Shown: positions 1 through 8,606 of the stretch, one piece after another
How positions within the stretch are numbered: the first letter of the stretch is position 1
Layout: the number at the start of each line of letters is the position of its first letter
Translations under genes and position numbers: made by a program
Origin: Acidimicrobiia bacterium
GTDB lineage: Bacteria > Actinomycetota > Acidimicrobiia > IMCC26256 > PALSA-610
DNA length: 64,000 nt
NCBI GenBank assembly: GCA_026002935.1
Contig: BPGH01000001.1
Coordinates: 607,965 to 671,964 of the forward strand
Reading direction: 5' to 3'
The notes under the pieces: model-generated
Database searches by the model: none
What the model saw: the letters and a program-made list of their open reading frames with translations, nothing else
Told to the model about the DNA's origin: nothing

Positions 1-1
1 C

Positions 2-2068
2 ACCGTGCGCGTGCTCACGCAGCAGGAGGTGAAGGAGTACGAGGTCGTCGGCATCGCGAAGTTCGGTGCCGCCGACAGCCCCGCCGGTGCCTCGATCGTG
101 ATGTTCACGACCGAGGAGGCCCAGCGGATCAACAACTTCCGCGACCAGTACTCGTCGATCGCGGTCGTCGGCGACGGGTCGGTGTCGCAACAGGAGCTGG
201 CGGAGCGGATCGCCCGCTCGGCGCTGGTGGGCTCCGACGTCGAGATCGTCACCGGCGAGGCCCTGATCGAGGAGAACCAGGACCAGCTCGCGGAGAACAT
301 CGGCTTCTTCAACACCGCACTGCTGGTGTTCGCGTTCGTCGCCCTCTTCGTGGCGTGCTTCATCATCTACAACACGTTCCAGATCACGGTCGCGCAGCGC
401 ACGCGCGAGCTCGCGCTGCTGCGTGCGATCGGTGCGAGCGCCGCGCAGGTCCGCCGGTCGGTCATCGCGGAGGCGCTGGCGGTCGGTCTGGCCGCGTCGG
501 CGCTCGGGCTCGGGCTCGGGATCCTCCTGTCGGTCGTGCTGAAGAACCTCCTCAACACGCTCGGGTTCGACATCCCGGCGACGGACGTCGTCGTCACCCC
601 TGACACCGTGGTGTGGGCGTTCGTGGTCGGCCTCCTCGTGACCGTGCTCTCCGCGGTGCTCCCGGCGCGCCGGGCCGCCCGGGTGCCGCCGGTCGCGGCG
701 ATGCGCGACGTCGCCGTGGAACGGCCCACGAACTTCGGCCGGCGGCTCCTCATCGGTGGCGCGATCCTCGCCCTGGGCGCCGCGGTGCTCGTCTACGGGC
801 TGTTCGCCACGCCCGACGACGCGGTGGCGTTCATCGGCTTCGGCGCGTTCACCGTCTTCATCGGGGTGTTCGTGCTCGGGCCGCTGATCGTCCGGCCGGT
901 GGCGCGCGTGCTCGGGCGCCCGCTCGTCCTGGTCAAGGGGGTGACGGGCACGCTCGCCCGGGAGAACGCGGTGCGCAACCCCCGGCGAACGGCCGCCACG
1001 GCCGCCGCCCTCATGGTGGGCGTGGCGCTGGTCGGGTTCATCACGATCTTCGCCGCGTCGGCGAAGAAGTCGATCGCACACGCCATCGACCAGCAGCTCA
1101 AGTCGGACTTCCTGGTGCAGGGCGGCACCGGGTTCGCGATGGTGCCGCTCAGCCCGACGGTCGCCGAGACGATGCGTACCGTCCCCGAGCTCTCGGTGGT
1201 CGCTCCGGTGCGCTTCGATGCGGTGCTCGTCGGCGGCGAGCAGGCGTTCGTCACCGGCGCCGATCCCGCGACCAGCAGCGAGCTCGTCGACTTCGACGTC
1301 CGGGAGGGCTCGCTGCGGGATCTGACCGCCGACGGCATCGCCGTCTCCGAGCGCTACGCGGACGACAACGACCTCGGGATGGGCGACCTGGTGGTCGTGA
1401 CGTTCCCGGCCACCGGAGACGTGCCGATGGAGATCGAGGCGATCTACTCGCGCCGCGAGATGGCGGGTGACTTCCTGATCACGCTCGACGCGTGGGCCAC
1501 GAACTTCCTGCCGCAGCAGCAGTACGACTCGCTCGTGATGGCCCGGCTCGCGCCCGGCGCCGACGCCGACGCGGCCCGCGCGGCGATCGAGGAGGCGCTC
1601 GAGCCGTACCCGACGGCGAAGGTGCGCGACAACGCCCAGTACAAGGAGGACCAGGCGGCCTCCGTGAACCAGGTCGTGAACCTCGTCTACGCGCTGCTGT
1701 TCCTGGCGATCGTCATCGCCACGATCGGGATCGTCATCACGCTCATGCTCTCGATCTACGAGCGCACGCGCGAGCTCGGGCTGCTGCGCGCGGTCGGGAT
1801 GACGCAGTCGCAGATGCGGTCGTCCGTTCGCTGGGAGTCGGTGATCATCGCGCTGCTCGGCACCGCACTCGGCCTGGTGATCGGCCTGTTCTTCGGCTGG
1901 GCGGTCGTCGCCGCGCTGCGGGACGAGGGGTTCACGCGCTTCGCCGCCGCACCGGGCCAGCTGCTCGTCATCGTCGTCGTCGCGGCCGTCGTCGGCGTCG
2001 TCGCGGGCGTCTACCCGGCCTGGCGGGCGTCGCGCCTCGACGTGCTGCGCGCCATCGCGACGGAGTGA
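2..2068 (+). CDS. FtsX-like ABC transporter permease (5' end missing)
   Basis: C-terminal 689 codons of a MacB/FtsX-type permease; the frame is open to the window edge, so the true start lies upstream. A periplasmic-type region comes first, then an FtsX core near residues 100-230 with a TM segment before the typical RTRELALLRAIGAS turn, a middle TM pair, a second extracytoplasmic domain, and a second FtsX core at the end with ERTRELGLLRAVGMTQSQMR. Such double-FtsX proteins of about 850 residues pair with a LolD/MacB-type ATPase and move lipids, peptides or lipoproteins; the substrate is not evident. The partner ATPase should lie just outside the window. It has the same architecture as the permease at 59454-62291, so the two are probably paralogues. 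Confidence 0.9.
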   Translation, partial: TVRVLTQQEVKEYEVVGIAKFGAADSPAGASIVMFTTEEAQRINNFRDQYSSIAVVGDGSVSQQELAERIARSALVGSDVEIVTGEALIEENQDQLAENIGFFNTALLVFAFVALFVACFIIYNTFQITVAQRTRELALLRAIGASAAQVRRSVIAEALAVGLAASALGLGLGILLSVVLKNLLNTLGFDIPATDVVVTPDTVVWAFVVGLLVTVLSAVLPARRAARVPPVAAMRDVAVERPTNFGRRLLIGGAILALGAAVLVYGLFATPDDAVAFIGFGAFTVFIGVFVLGPLIVRPVARVLGRPLVLVKGVTGTLARENAVRNPRRTAATAAALMVGVALVGFITIFAASAKKSIAHAIDQQLKSDFLVQGGTGFAMVPLSPTVAETMRTVPELSVVAPVRFDAVLVGGEQAFVTGADPATSSELVDFDVREGSLRDLTADGIAVSERYADDNDLGMGDLVVVTFPATGDVPMEIEAIYSRREMAGDFLITLDAWATNFLPQQQYDSLVMARLAPGADADAARAAIEEALEPYPTAKVRDNAQYKEDQAASVNQVVNLVYALLFLAIVIATIGIVITLMLSIYERTRELGLLRAVGMTQSQMRSSVRWESVIIALLGTALGLVIGLFFGWAVVAALRDEGFTRFAAAPGQLLVIVVVAAVVGVVAGVYPAWRASRLDVLRAIATE

Positions 2069-2087
2069 CCGGCCCGGGGCCCGGCGT

Positions 2088-2597
2088 TCAGGGCGCGCCG
2101 CCGGCGAACCGGGCGCGCACGTCCTCGTCCTTGGCCCGGATCGTCGCGCCGAGGTCGGCCTGGTAGCGGGTCATCGCGTCGCGGAGCCGGTCGTCGGCCA
2201 CGCCGAGCATCCGCACGGCGAGGAGGCCGGCGTTGCGGGCGTTGCCGACCGCGACGGTCGCGACCGGGATCCCGGCGGGCATCTGGACGATCGACAGCAG
2301 GGAGTCGAGGCCGTCGAGGTGCGGCAGCGGGACCGGCACGCCGATCACCGGCAGCGGCGTGAGCGACGCCGTCATGCCGGGGAGGTGGGCGGCGCCGCCC
2401 GCACCCGCGATGATCACGCGCAGGCCGCGTCCGGCGGCGGCGCGCGCGTACTCGTACATGACCTCCGGCGTGCGGTGCGCCGACACGACGCGCACCTCGT
2501 GGGGGACGCCGAAGTCGGTGAGCACGTCGACCGCGCCCTGCATCACCGTCAGGTCCGAGTCGCTGCCCATGATGACGCCGACGAGGGGCCCGGCCAC
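2088..2597 (-). CDS. purE: 5-(carboxyamino)imidazole ribonucleotide mutase PurE
   Basis: Class I PurE, 169 aa, the usual length. It converts N5-CAIR to CAIR in de novo purine synthesis in the cytosol. Visible motifs are MGSDSD near residue 10, SAHRTPE with the catalytic His, and [10 protein letters not shown] in the substrate loop. The GTG start ([15 protein letters not shown]) was chosen because a TAGGGT box lies 7 bases upstream and the open frame beyond it has no PurE-like sequence. purK is not adjacent. The gene converges on the preceding permease gene, with 19 bases between the stops. Confidence 0.93.
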   Translation of the reverse strand: MAGPLVGVIMGSDSDLTVMQGAVDVLTDFGVPHEVRVVSAHRTPEVMYEYARAAAGRGLRVIIAGAGGAAHLPGMTASLTPLPVIGVPVPLPHLDGLDSLLSIVQMPAGIPVATVAVGNARNAGLLAVRMLGVADDRLRDAMTRYQADLGATIRAKDEDVRARFAGGAP

Positions 2598-2604
2598 GAC
2601 CGGA

Positions 2605-2610
2605 ACCCTA
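2605..2610 (-). promoter_or_regulatory. -10 box of purE (leaderless type)
   Basis: TAGGGT on the minus strand, 7 bases before the GTG start of purE, with no Shine-Dalgarno between. No clear -35 was seen. Confidence 0.5.
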
Positions 2611-2666
2611 ACGGAATCCTCCGTGCCCGCCCGGCGCCCCGATGGATGCCGCGCCGCGGCGCCTGG

Positions 2667-2672
2667 TAACAA
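2667..2672 (+). promoter_or_regulatory. possible -10 box of the nitronate monooxygenase gene
   Basis: TAACAA lies 6 bases before the ATG at 2679. It departs from TANNNT at the last base, so it is weaker than the other boxes. GAGG just downstream is too close to the ATG to be a good ribosome site. Confidence 0.3.
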
Positions 2673-2678
2673 GAGGCC

Positions 2679-3641
2679 ATGCGGACCCGGCTCACCGACA
2701 TGCTCGGCATCGAGCACCCCGTCATGCTCGCCGGCATGGGCGGCGTCTCGTTCCACCGCCTCGTCGCGGCGGTCTCCGACGCCGGCGGCTTCGGCACGCT
2801 CGGCGCCGCGACGATGTCGCCCGAGGAGCTCGCCGACGAGATGGCGAAGGTCCGGGAGCTCACCGACAAGCCGTTCGGGGTCGACCTCCTCGCGGCGCTG
2901 CCCGAGCGGATGCTGGAGGGGTCGCGCCAGATCGTGCGGGGCGGCGCGTCGCTGTTCGTCGCGGGGCTCGGCGTGCCGCGCGACATCATCGACGTGCTGC
3001 ACGAGGGCAACGTGCTCGTGGCGAGCATGTGCGGCAAGGTCCGGCACGCGGTGGCCGCCGTCGAGGCGGGCTGCGACTTCGTGATCGCGCAGGGCACCGA
3101 GGCCGGTGGCCACACCGGCACCGTCGCGACGATGCCGCTGGTGCCGCAGATCGTCGACGCCGTCGGCGACCGGGTCCCGGTCGTCGCCGCCGGCGGGATC
3201 TTCGACGGGCGGGGCCTCGCCGCGTCGCTGTGCCTGGGCGCGGACGGGGTGTGGGTCGGGACTCGGTTCATCGCGACCCCCGAGGCGCGCACCGTGCCGG
3301 GCTACAAGGACGCGCTGCTGCGCACGCCGGAGGACGGCACCGTGATCAGCAAGGGCTTCACGGGCAAGACGCTGCGGGCGGTGCGCAACAAGTGGACCGA
3401 CCACGTCGAGCGTCATCCCGAGGAGCTCGCCCCGTTCCCCGAGCAGATGATGCGGGCGATCCAGGCCAACGCGCTGCACCTCGGGGGCGACGAACACGCG
3501 CAGGTCGACCCCGACAAGGAGTGCTACCCGGCCGGCCAGGGCGTGGGCGCGATCCACGAGCTGGTACCCGCCGGCGAGCTCGTGCGGCGCTTCGTCGCCG
3601 AGGCCGAGCGCGCGCTCGACCGCGTGATGTCGGTGCGCTGA
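2679..3641 (+). CDS. nitronate monooxygenase family FMN protein
   Basis: 320 aa, a TIM-barrel FMN enzyme of the NMO/2-nitropropane dioxygenase family, which oxidises alkyl nitronates. It begins [20 protein letters not shown] (the N-terminal barrel strand) and contains [10 protein letters not shown] near residue 140, where the conserved His of class I NMOs falls, and the phosphate-binding [10 protein letters not shown] with [11 protein letters not shown] at about 175-200. Related FabK-type enoyl reductases share this fold, so the substrate is uncertain. Its stop overlaps the ATG of the next flavoprotein by one base, so the two are translationally coupled. Confidence 0.85.
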   Translation: MRTRLTDMLGIEHPVMLAGMGGVSFHRLVAAVSDAGGFGTLGAATMSPEELADEMAKVRELTDKPFGVDLLAALPERMLEGSRQIVRGGASLFVAGLGVPRDIIDVLHEGNVLVASMCGKVRHAVAAVEAGCDFVIAQGTEAGGHTGTVATMPLVPQIVDAVGDRVPVVAAGGIFDGRGLAASLCLGADGVWVGTRFIATPEARTVPGYKDALLRTPEDGTVISKGFTGKTLRAVRNKWTDHVERHPEELAPFPEQMMRAIQANALHLGGDEHAQVDPDKECYPAGQGVGAIHELVPAGELVRRFVAEAERALDRVMSVR

Positions 3642-5014
3642 TGGCGCGCCGGCTGGCGGTCGTCGGCGGCGACGCGGCCGGCATGAGCGCCGCGGCCGTC
3701 GCCCGGCGGCGCGCCCCGGCCGACCGCCTCGAGGTCGTGGCGTTCGAGCGAGGCCCGTTCACCTCCTACGCCGCGTGCGGGCTGCCGTACCTCGTCGCGG
3801 ACGTCGTCCCCGCGCCCGAGGACCTCGTCGCCCGCTCGCCCGAGGAGCACCGGGCCCGCGGGGTCGACGTGCGGACCGACCACGAGGTCGTCGCCGTCGA
3901 CCTCTCGGCACGACGCCTGACCGTGGTCGACCGCAGCCCCGGCGTCGCGCCGCGCGAGCTCGTCGAGCCCTTCGACGAGCTCGTGATCGCGACCGGCGCG
4001 ACGCCGATCCGGCCCGACCTGCCGGGGGTGGACGCCCACGGTGTGCACGGGATCCAGACCCTCTCCGACGGGATCGCGCTGCGGCGGCACGTGGACGAGC
4101 ACCGCCACGCCGCGCAGCGCGCCGTCGTCGTCGGCGGCGGGTACATCGGCCTCGAGATGGCCGAGGCGCTCCACATCCGGGGCCTCGCCGTGACCATCGT
4201 CGAGATGGCGCCCCAGCCCATGTCGACGCTCGACCCGGACATGGGCGAGCTCGTCGCGGGCGCGATCCGCCGGCTCGGCATCGAGCTGCGCACCGGCACC
4301 GCGGTCGAGGGGTTCGAGGCCGACGGCGACGGCCACGTGCGCGGCGTCGTGACGGCCGAGGGCACGATCCCGGCCGACCTCGTGGTGCTCGGCATCGGGG
4401 TGCGGCCGAACAGCGCGCTCGCGCGCGACGCGGGCGTGCCCGTCGGCCGGACGGGCGGCATCCGGACCGACCGGAGGATGGCGACCCCGGTCGAGGGCGT
4501 CTGGGCGGCGGGGGACTGTGTCGAGACGTTCCACCGCGTCAGCCGGCAGCCGGTCGCGATCGCGCTCGGCACCCACGCGAACAAGCAGGGCCGGGTCGTC
4601 GGGACGAACGTGACGGGCGGGCGCGCGACCTTCGGGGGCGTGATCGGCACCGCCGTGACGAAGGTGTGCGACTACGAGATCGGCCGGACCGGCCTGAACG
4701 AGCGCGAGGCGGGCGCCGCGGGGTTCGAGCACGTGGCGGCGACGATCGAGGCCTCGACGCGCGCGCACTACTACCCGGGCGCGTCACCGATCCACGTCAA
4801 GGTGGTCGCGGAGCGGCGCAGCGGTCGCCTGCTCGGCGCCCAGATCATCGGCCGGGAGGGTGCCGCCAAGCGCATCGACGTCCTCGCGGCCGCGGTGTGG
4901 AACGAGATGACGGTCGAGGACTTCTCGCAGCTCGACCTCGGCTACGCGCCGCCGTTCTCGCCGGTGTGGGACCCGACGCTGGTCGCCGCCCGCAAGGCCG
5001 CCGACCTGCTGTGA
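3641..5014 (+). CDS. CoA-disulfide reductase / NADH oxidase-like flavoprotein
   Basis: 457 aa, pyridine nucleotide-disulfide oxidoreductase. The N-terminal FAD dinucleotide fold is [12 protein letters not shown], the second NAD fold [15 protein letters not shown] near residue 165, the FAD-binding VWAAGDCVE near 290, and there is a C-terminal dimerisation domain. Cys46 in AACGLPY sits where CoA-disulfide reductases and NADH oxidases carry their single redox Cys, so the enzyme probably reduces CoA disulfide, a persulfide or oxygen with NAD(P)H. The start overlaps the stop of the upstream NMO-like gene (TGATG), suggesting a two-gene redox operon. The exact acceptor cannot be read from sequence. 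Confidence 0.85.
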   Translation: MARRLAVVGGDAAGMSAAAVARRRAPADRLEVVAFERGPFTSYAACGLPYLVADVVPAPEDLVARSPEEHRARGVDVRTDHEVVAVDLSARRLTVVDRSPGVAPRELVEPFDELVIATGATPIRPDLPGVDAHGVHGIQTLSDGIALRRHVDEHRHAAQRAVVVGGGYIGLEMAEALHIRGLAVTIVEMAPQPMSTLDPDMGELVAGAIRRLGIELRTGTAVEGFEADGDGHVRGVVTAEGTIPADLVVLGIGVRPNSALARDAGVPVGRTGGIRTDRRMATPVEGVWAAGDCVETFHRVSRQPVAIALGTHANKQGRVVGTNVTGGRATFGGVIGTAVTKVCDYEIGRTGLNEREAGAAGFEHVAATIEASTRAHYYPGASPIHVKVVAERRSGRLLGAQIIGREGAAKRIDVLAAAVWNEMTVEDFSQLDLGYAPPFSPVWDPTLVAARKAADLL

Positions 5015-5021
5015 GCCGCGT

Positions 5022-5036
5022 CCGGGGGTGCCCCGG
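5022..5036. terminator. hairpin between convergent genes
   Basis: CCGGGG-gtg-CCCCGG, a perfect 6-bp stem with a 3-base loop between the stops of the flavoprotein gene and gmd. There is no T-run, which is usual for high-GC actinobacteria. Confidence 0.4.
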
Positions 5037-5041
5037 CGCCG

Positions 5042-6028
5042 TCAGCGCGCGGCCTTCTCGCTCTCCTCCTTGAGGTCGTTCTCGTACATCATCTGCACGA
5101 GCTCCTCGAAGCTGACCCGCGGCTCCCACCCGAGCTTCTCCCGGGCCTTCGACGCGTCGCCGATCAGGAGGTCGACCTCGGCCGGCCGGTAGAAGCGCGG
5201 GTCCTGCACGACGAAGCGCTCCCAGTCGTCGATCCCCGCGATCCGGAACGCCGTCTCGAGCAGGTCGCGGATCGAGTGCGCCTCACCCGTGGCGACGACG
5301 TAGTCGTCGGGCTCGTCCTGCTGGAGCATCCTCCACATCGCCTCGACGTAGTCGCCCGCGTACCCCCAGTCGCGCTTCGCCTCGAGGTTGCCGAGGCTGA
5401 TCTGGTCCTGCAGCCCGAGCTTGATGCGCGCGACGGCGTTGGTGACCTTGCGGGTGACAAACTCGAGTCCCCGCTTCGGGCCCTCGTGGTTGAACAGGAT
5501 CCCGCTGCTCGCGTGGATCCCGTACGCCTCGCGGTAGTTGACCGTCGTGTAGTGGCCGAACACCTTCGCGACGCCGTACGGCGAGCGCGGGTGGAACGGC
5601 GTGTTCTCGTTCTGGGGCGTCTCGCGGACCTTGCCGAACATCTCCGACGAGGAAGCCTGGTAGAAGCGGATCGGGTTGTTCTCGCCGCCGCCGACGATGC
5701 GGACGGCCTCGAGCATCCGCAGCACGCCGAGCCCGGTGATCTCCGCGGTCAGTTCGGCCTGCTTGAACGAGAGCTGCACGAAGCTGATCGCCCCGAGGTT
5801 GTAGACCTCGTCGGGCTGCACCTGCTCCACGATCGCGATCAGCGACGACAGGTCGCGCAGGTCGCCCTCGACGAGCTCGATCGACGGGTTCTCGGCCTGG
5901 ACGACCTCGATCTTCGGGTTGTTCTGCCCCCGTACCAGGCCGAACACCTGGTACCCCTTCGTGGACAGGAACTGCGACAGGTGCCTGCCGTCCTGGCCGG
6001 TGATGCCGGTGATGAGCGCGCGTTTCAC
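5042..6028 (-). CDS. gmd: GDP-mannose 4,6-dehydratase
   Basis: 328 aa, extended short-chain dehydrogenase that makes GDP-4-keto-6-deoxymannose, the precursor of GDP-fucose, rhamnose or perosamine for surface glycans. The NADP fold [12 protein letters not shown] is at the N terminus, the conserved [13 protein letters not shown] follows near residue 75, and the catalytic Tyr-Lys pair is in [11 protein letters not shown] near 150. The C-terminal [19 protein letters not shown] is diagnostic for the family. The GTG start (MKRALITG) has a TAGCGT box 8 bases upstream. No glycosyltransferase or fucose synthase lies beside it. Confidence 0.93.
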   Translation of the reverse strand: MKRALITGITGQDGRHLSQFLSTKGYQVFGLVRGQNNPKIEVVQAENPSIELVEGDLRDLSSLIAIVEQVQPDEVYNLGAISFVQLSFKQAELTAEITGLGVLRMLEAVRIVGGGENNPIRFYQASSSEMFGKVRETPQNENTPFHPRSPYGVAKVFGHYTTVNYREAYGIHASSGILFNHEGPKRGLEFVTRKVTNAVARIKLGLQDQISLGNLEAKRDWGYAGDYVEAMWRMLQQDEPDDYVVATGEAHSIRDLLETAFRIAGIDDWERFVVQDPRFYRPAEVDLLIGDASKAREKLGWEPRVSFEELVQMMYENDLKEESEKAAR

Positions 6029-6036
6029 GCCGACAG

Positions 6037-6042
6037 ACGCTA
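6037..6042 (-). promoter_or_regulatory. -10 box of gmd, overlapping the upstream stop codon
   Basis: TAGCGT on the minus strand, 8 bases before the gmd GTG. Its first three bases are the TAG stop codon of the DUF3151 gene. Confidence 0.5.
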
Positions 6043-6474
6043 CTCGTCGCGGCCGTCCCAACCGGGGTCGAGTTGGCGGAGGAAGTCCCCGCAGCGCCTC
6101 GCCTCGTCCTCCTCGCCGATCGCGGCGGCCGCGTCGCGCAGCCCGGCGAGGGCCCGCAGGAACCCGCGGTTGGGCTCGTGCGCCCACCGTACGTACCCGG
6201 TCCCGCGCCATCCCGACTGGCGCAGCCGGTCGAGGCCGCGGTGGTAGCCGACGCGGAAGCAGGCGTAGGCCTCGACGTCGTCGCGGGCGAGGCGCCCGAG
6301 CCGCGCCCAGGCGTCGAGGAACCGCGGCCAACGCGCGCACACGGCGGCGACGGCGTCGCGACGGCGCTCGGGTGGCTGCGCGAGCGCGTCCGCCAGGGCC
6401 GCGCGTGCCTCCTCGGGCTCGGGGTCGAGGCGGGTCTCTGGGGGGCCGGAGGGCGAGAGGTGGACCTCGGTCAC
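6040..6474 (-). CDS. DUF3151 family protein
   Basis: 144 aa, matching the actinobacterial DUF3151 family of unknown function. Soluble and helical, with the conserved central stretch [20 protein letters not shown] followed by [19 protein letters not shown]. The GTG start is chosen from a TACGAT box 8 bases upstream. It is transcribed divergently from the histidine phosphatase gene. No signal peptide or membrane segment was seen. Confidence 0.85.
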   Translation of the reverse strand: MTEVHLSPSGPPETRLDPEPEEARAALADALAQPPERRRDAVAAVCARWPRFLDAWARLGRLARDDVEAYACFRVGYHRGLDRLRQSGWRGTGYVRWAHEPNRGFLRALAGLRDAAAAIGEEDEARRCGDFLRQLDPGWDGRDE

Positions 6475-6482
6475 GCGGTCCG

Positions 6483-6488
6483 ATCGTA
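6483..6488 (-). promoter_or_regulatory. -10 box of the DUF3151 gene
   Basis: TACGAT on the minus strand, 8 bases before the GTG at 6474. It lies 13 bp from the oppositely oriented box at 6502, so the two promoters overlap back to back. Confidence 0.5.
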
Positions 6489-6501
6489 GGGGTGCGGTCA
6501 C

Positions 6502-6507
6502 TAACGT
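6502..6507 (+). promoter_or_regulatory. -10 box of the histidine phosphatase operon
   Basis: TAACGT followed by 6 bases and the ATG at 6514. No ribosome-binding site is present, so the transcript is probably leaderless. Confidence 0.5.
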
Positions 6508-6513
6508 GGTCGC

Positions 6514-7284
6514 ATGGTGCGACCGGCGAGCGCAACCCGCGGTCCCGATCCGGGCCCCTCGACCGACGGTGACGCAGCCCCCGGTGACCGGCAGCACGCC
6601 GACCCGCCGACCCGCCTCGTGCTCGTGCGCCACGCGGTCACCGCGCACACGGGCTCGCTGCTGTCGGGGCGGATGCCCGGCGTGCCCCTGTCGGACGCCG
6701 GCCGCGCGCAGGCCGACGCGGTCGCGGCGCGGCTCGCCGTGCTGCCGGTCACGGCCGTCTACGCGAGCCCGATCGAGCGGACGACCCAGACGGCGGAGGC
6801 GATCGCCGCGCGCCACGGCCTGCGGGTGCGGCCGCTGCCCGGGGTCGTGGAGGCCGACTACGGGGACTGGACGGGGGGCCGGATCACCGACCTCGCCCGG
6901 ACGGACGAGTGGAGGGTCGTGCAGGCCGCGCCGTCGCGCGCGCGGTTCCCCGGTGGCGAGACGATCACGGGCATGCAGGCCCGCACGGTCGCGGCCCTCG
7001 ACGACGTCGTCGCGGCGCACCCGAACGAGACCGTGGTCGTGGTCAGCCACGCGGATCCGATCAAGTCGGCCGTCGCGCACTACACCGGCATGCACCTCGA
7101 CCTGTTCCAGCGCGTGCACGTCGCCCCGGCCTCGGTCACGGTCCTCGACTTCCACCCGTTCGGGGCGACGCTCGTGAAGTGCAACGACACCGGAGGCCTC
7201 GACGACCTCGTCGCGCGTCCCGGCGCCGGCCCGCCCCCGGCCGCCGACGGGCGCGCGACCGCCCCCCGGGACGCCCATGGCTGA
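6514..7284 (+). CDS. histidine phosphatase family protein
   Basis: 256 aa. After about 35 low-complexity residues comes the branch-1 phosphatase core: [13 protein letters not shown] (RHG-type catalytic motif, here RHA), the [16 protein letters not shown] motif, a Glu in the ADYGDWTGG loop, and [13 protein letters not shown] with the second catalytic His. It should dephosphorylate a small phosphorylated metabolite; the substrate is unknown. It heads a three-gene unit with a DUF3090 protein (8-base overlap) and a SCO1664-like protein, a set known from many actinobacteria, often near mshC. Confidence 0.87.
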   Translation: MVRPASATRGPDPGPSTDGDAAPGDRQHADPPTRLVLVRHAVTAHTGSLLSGRMPGVPLSDAGRAQADAVAARLAVLPVTAVYASPIERTTQTAEAIAARHGLRVRPLPGVVEADYGDWTGGRITDLARTDEWRVVQAAPSRARFPGGETITGMQARTVAALDDVVAAHPNETVVVVSHADPIKSAVAHYTGMHLDLFQRVHVAPASVTVLDFHPFGATLVKCNDTGGLDDLVARPGAGPPPAADGRATAPRDAHG

Positions 7285-7828
7285 GGTCATCGAGTTCGAC
7301 CCGGTCGACACGATCAGCGCGGGCGCGTTCGGGCGACCCGGTGCGCGAACGTTCGTCATCCAGGCGCGCAAGGGCTCGGCGCGGCTCTCCGTGCTCGTCG
7401 AGAAGGAACAGGTCGCGCTGCTCGCCGCGGAGGCCCGCCAATTCCTCGACCGCATCGACGAGGAGGATCCCGAGCCCGGCGGCGCCGAGCCCGTCCCGGG
7501 TGGCCCGGTCGAGGAGGACGAGCCGCTGTTCCGCGCGCGGCTCATCGGGCTCGGCTACGACCCGCAGCGCCGGCTCGTCCTCATCGAACTGCGCGAGGCC
7601 GCCGCCTCCGGCGACGACGACGACGAGGAGGCCGCGCCGCCACCGGCCCGGGGCGGGGAGGAGGCGCCGGGCGGGGCCGGGCGCGTCGCGCGCCTGTTCG
7701 CGACGCGCGCACAGGTGCGGGCGATGGCGGCGCACGGCGCCGCGGCCGTGGCGGCCGGCCGGCCCCGCTGCCCGCTGTGCGAGTTCCCGATGGACCCCGA
7801 CGGGCACGCGTGCCCGCGCTGGAACTGA
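7277..7828 (+). CDS. DUF3090 family protein
   Basis: 183 aa, actinobacterial DUF3090 of unknown function. It begins [19 protein letters not shown], continues RTFVIQARKG and LVEKEQVALLAAE, and ends with a Cys cluster CPLCEFPMDPDGHACPRWN that looks like a zinc site (CxxC plus a Cys-Pro). A low-complexity acidic insert (DDDDEEAAPP) sits near residue 115. Its start lies inside the upstream phosphatase gene, so translation is coupled. Confidence 0.87.
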   Translation: MAEVIEFDPVDTISAGAFGRPGARTFVIQARKGSARLSVLVEKEQVALLAAEARQFLDRIDEEDPEPGGAEPVPGGPVEEDEPLFRARLIGLGYDPQRRLVLIELREAAASGDDDDEEAAPPPARGGEEAPGGAGRVARLFATRAQVRAMAAHGAAAVAAGRPRCPLCEFPMDPDGHACPRWN

Positions 7829-7837
7829 GCGGTCCCC

Positions 7838-8593
7838 GTGGTGGGCGACGCCGCCGTGCCGCTCCCCTCGCCCGCACCGGTCGCGGACGACGTCGCGCGG
7901 CGGTTGCTGCGGCACGGCGGCGTGCAGGTGCTCGGCCGGATGCCCTGGTCGTCGAACGCCACCTTCCTGGTCCTGTGCGGGTCCGACCACGGCGACGAGC
8001 TGCTCGCGGTCTACAAGCCGCAACGGGGCGAGCGGCCGCTGTGGGACTTCCCGCGCGGCACCCTGTGCCGGCGCGAGGTCGCCGCCTACGAGGTCTCCGA
8101 GGCGCTCGGCTGGGGGATCGTGCCCGACACGGTGCTGCGCGACGGGCCGGCCGGTCCGGGCATGCTGCAACGCTTCGTGCCGCACGATCCCGAGGAGCAC
8201 TACTTCACGCTGCTCGAGCGGCACGCCGACGAGTTCCGGCGCATGGCCGTGTTCGACGTCGTGATCAACAACACCGACCGCAAGGGTGGGCACTGCCTGC
8301 TCGGGCCCGACGGCCGGATCCGGGGGATCGACCACGGCGTCTCGTTCCACGCGCAGTGGAAGCTCCGCACCGTCGTCTGGGACTTCGCCGGGGAGCCGAT
8401 CCCGCCGGCGCTGTGCCGCGACCTGGCGGCGTTCCTCGGTGCGCTCGACGGCGAGCTGGGCGCACGGCTCTCGGGGTTGCTCGACCGCTTCGAGCTCGAC
8501 GCGCTGGCGGCCCGGACGCGGGCCCTGCTGGAGGCCGGCACCCTGCCGGAGCCCGACCCCGGCCACCACTCGCTCCCGTGGCCCCTCGTCTGA
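7838..8593 (+). CDS. SCO1664 family protein (PI3/4-kinase-like fold)
   Basis: 251 aa. It matches the actinobacterial SCO1664 family, distantly related to phosphatidylinositol 3/4-kinases. Kinase-like features are AVYKPQRGERPLWDFPRGTL (possible ATP Lys), DVVINNTDRKGGHCL near residue 145 (N-x-D-R-x-x-x-H catalytic-like loop) and IRGIDHGVSFH (D-H-G in place of DFG). It ends the histidine phosphatase/DUF3090 operon. A role phosphorylating a small molecule acted on by the linked phosphatase is possible but unproven. Confidence 0.85.
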   Translation: MVGDAAVPLPSPAPVADDVARRLLRHGGVQVLGRMPWSSNATFLVLCGSDHGDELLAVYKPQRGERPLWDFPRGTLCRREVAAYEVSEALGWGIVPDTVLRDGPAGPGMLQRFVPHDPEEHYFTLLERHADEFRRMAVFDVVINNTDRKGGHCLLGPDGRIRGIDHGVSFHAQWKLRTVVWDFAGEPIPPALCRDLAAFLGALDGELGARLSGLLDRFELDALAARTRALLEAGTLPEPDPGHHSLPWPLV

Positions 8594-8599
8594 GGGGCC
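8580..8599. terminator. bidirectional hairpin overlapping a stop codon
   Basis: GGCCCCTC-gtct-GAGGGGCC, a perfect 8-bp stem spanning the TGA of the SCO1664-like gene and lying just beyond the stop of the convergent acyl-AMP ligase gene, so it can serve both. Confidence 0.6.
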
Positions 8600-8606
8600 G
8601 GCCCGG

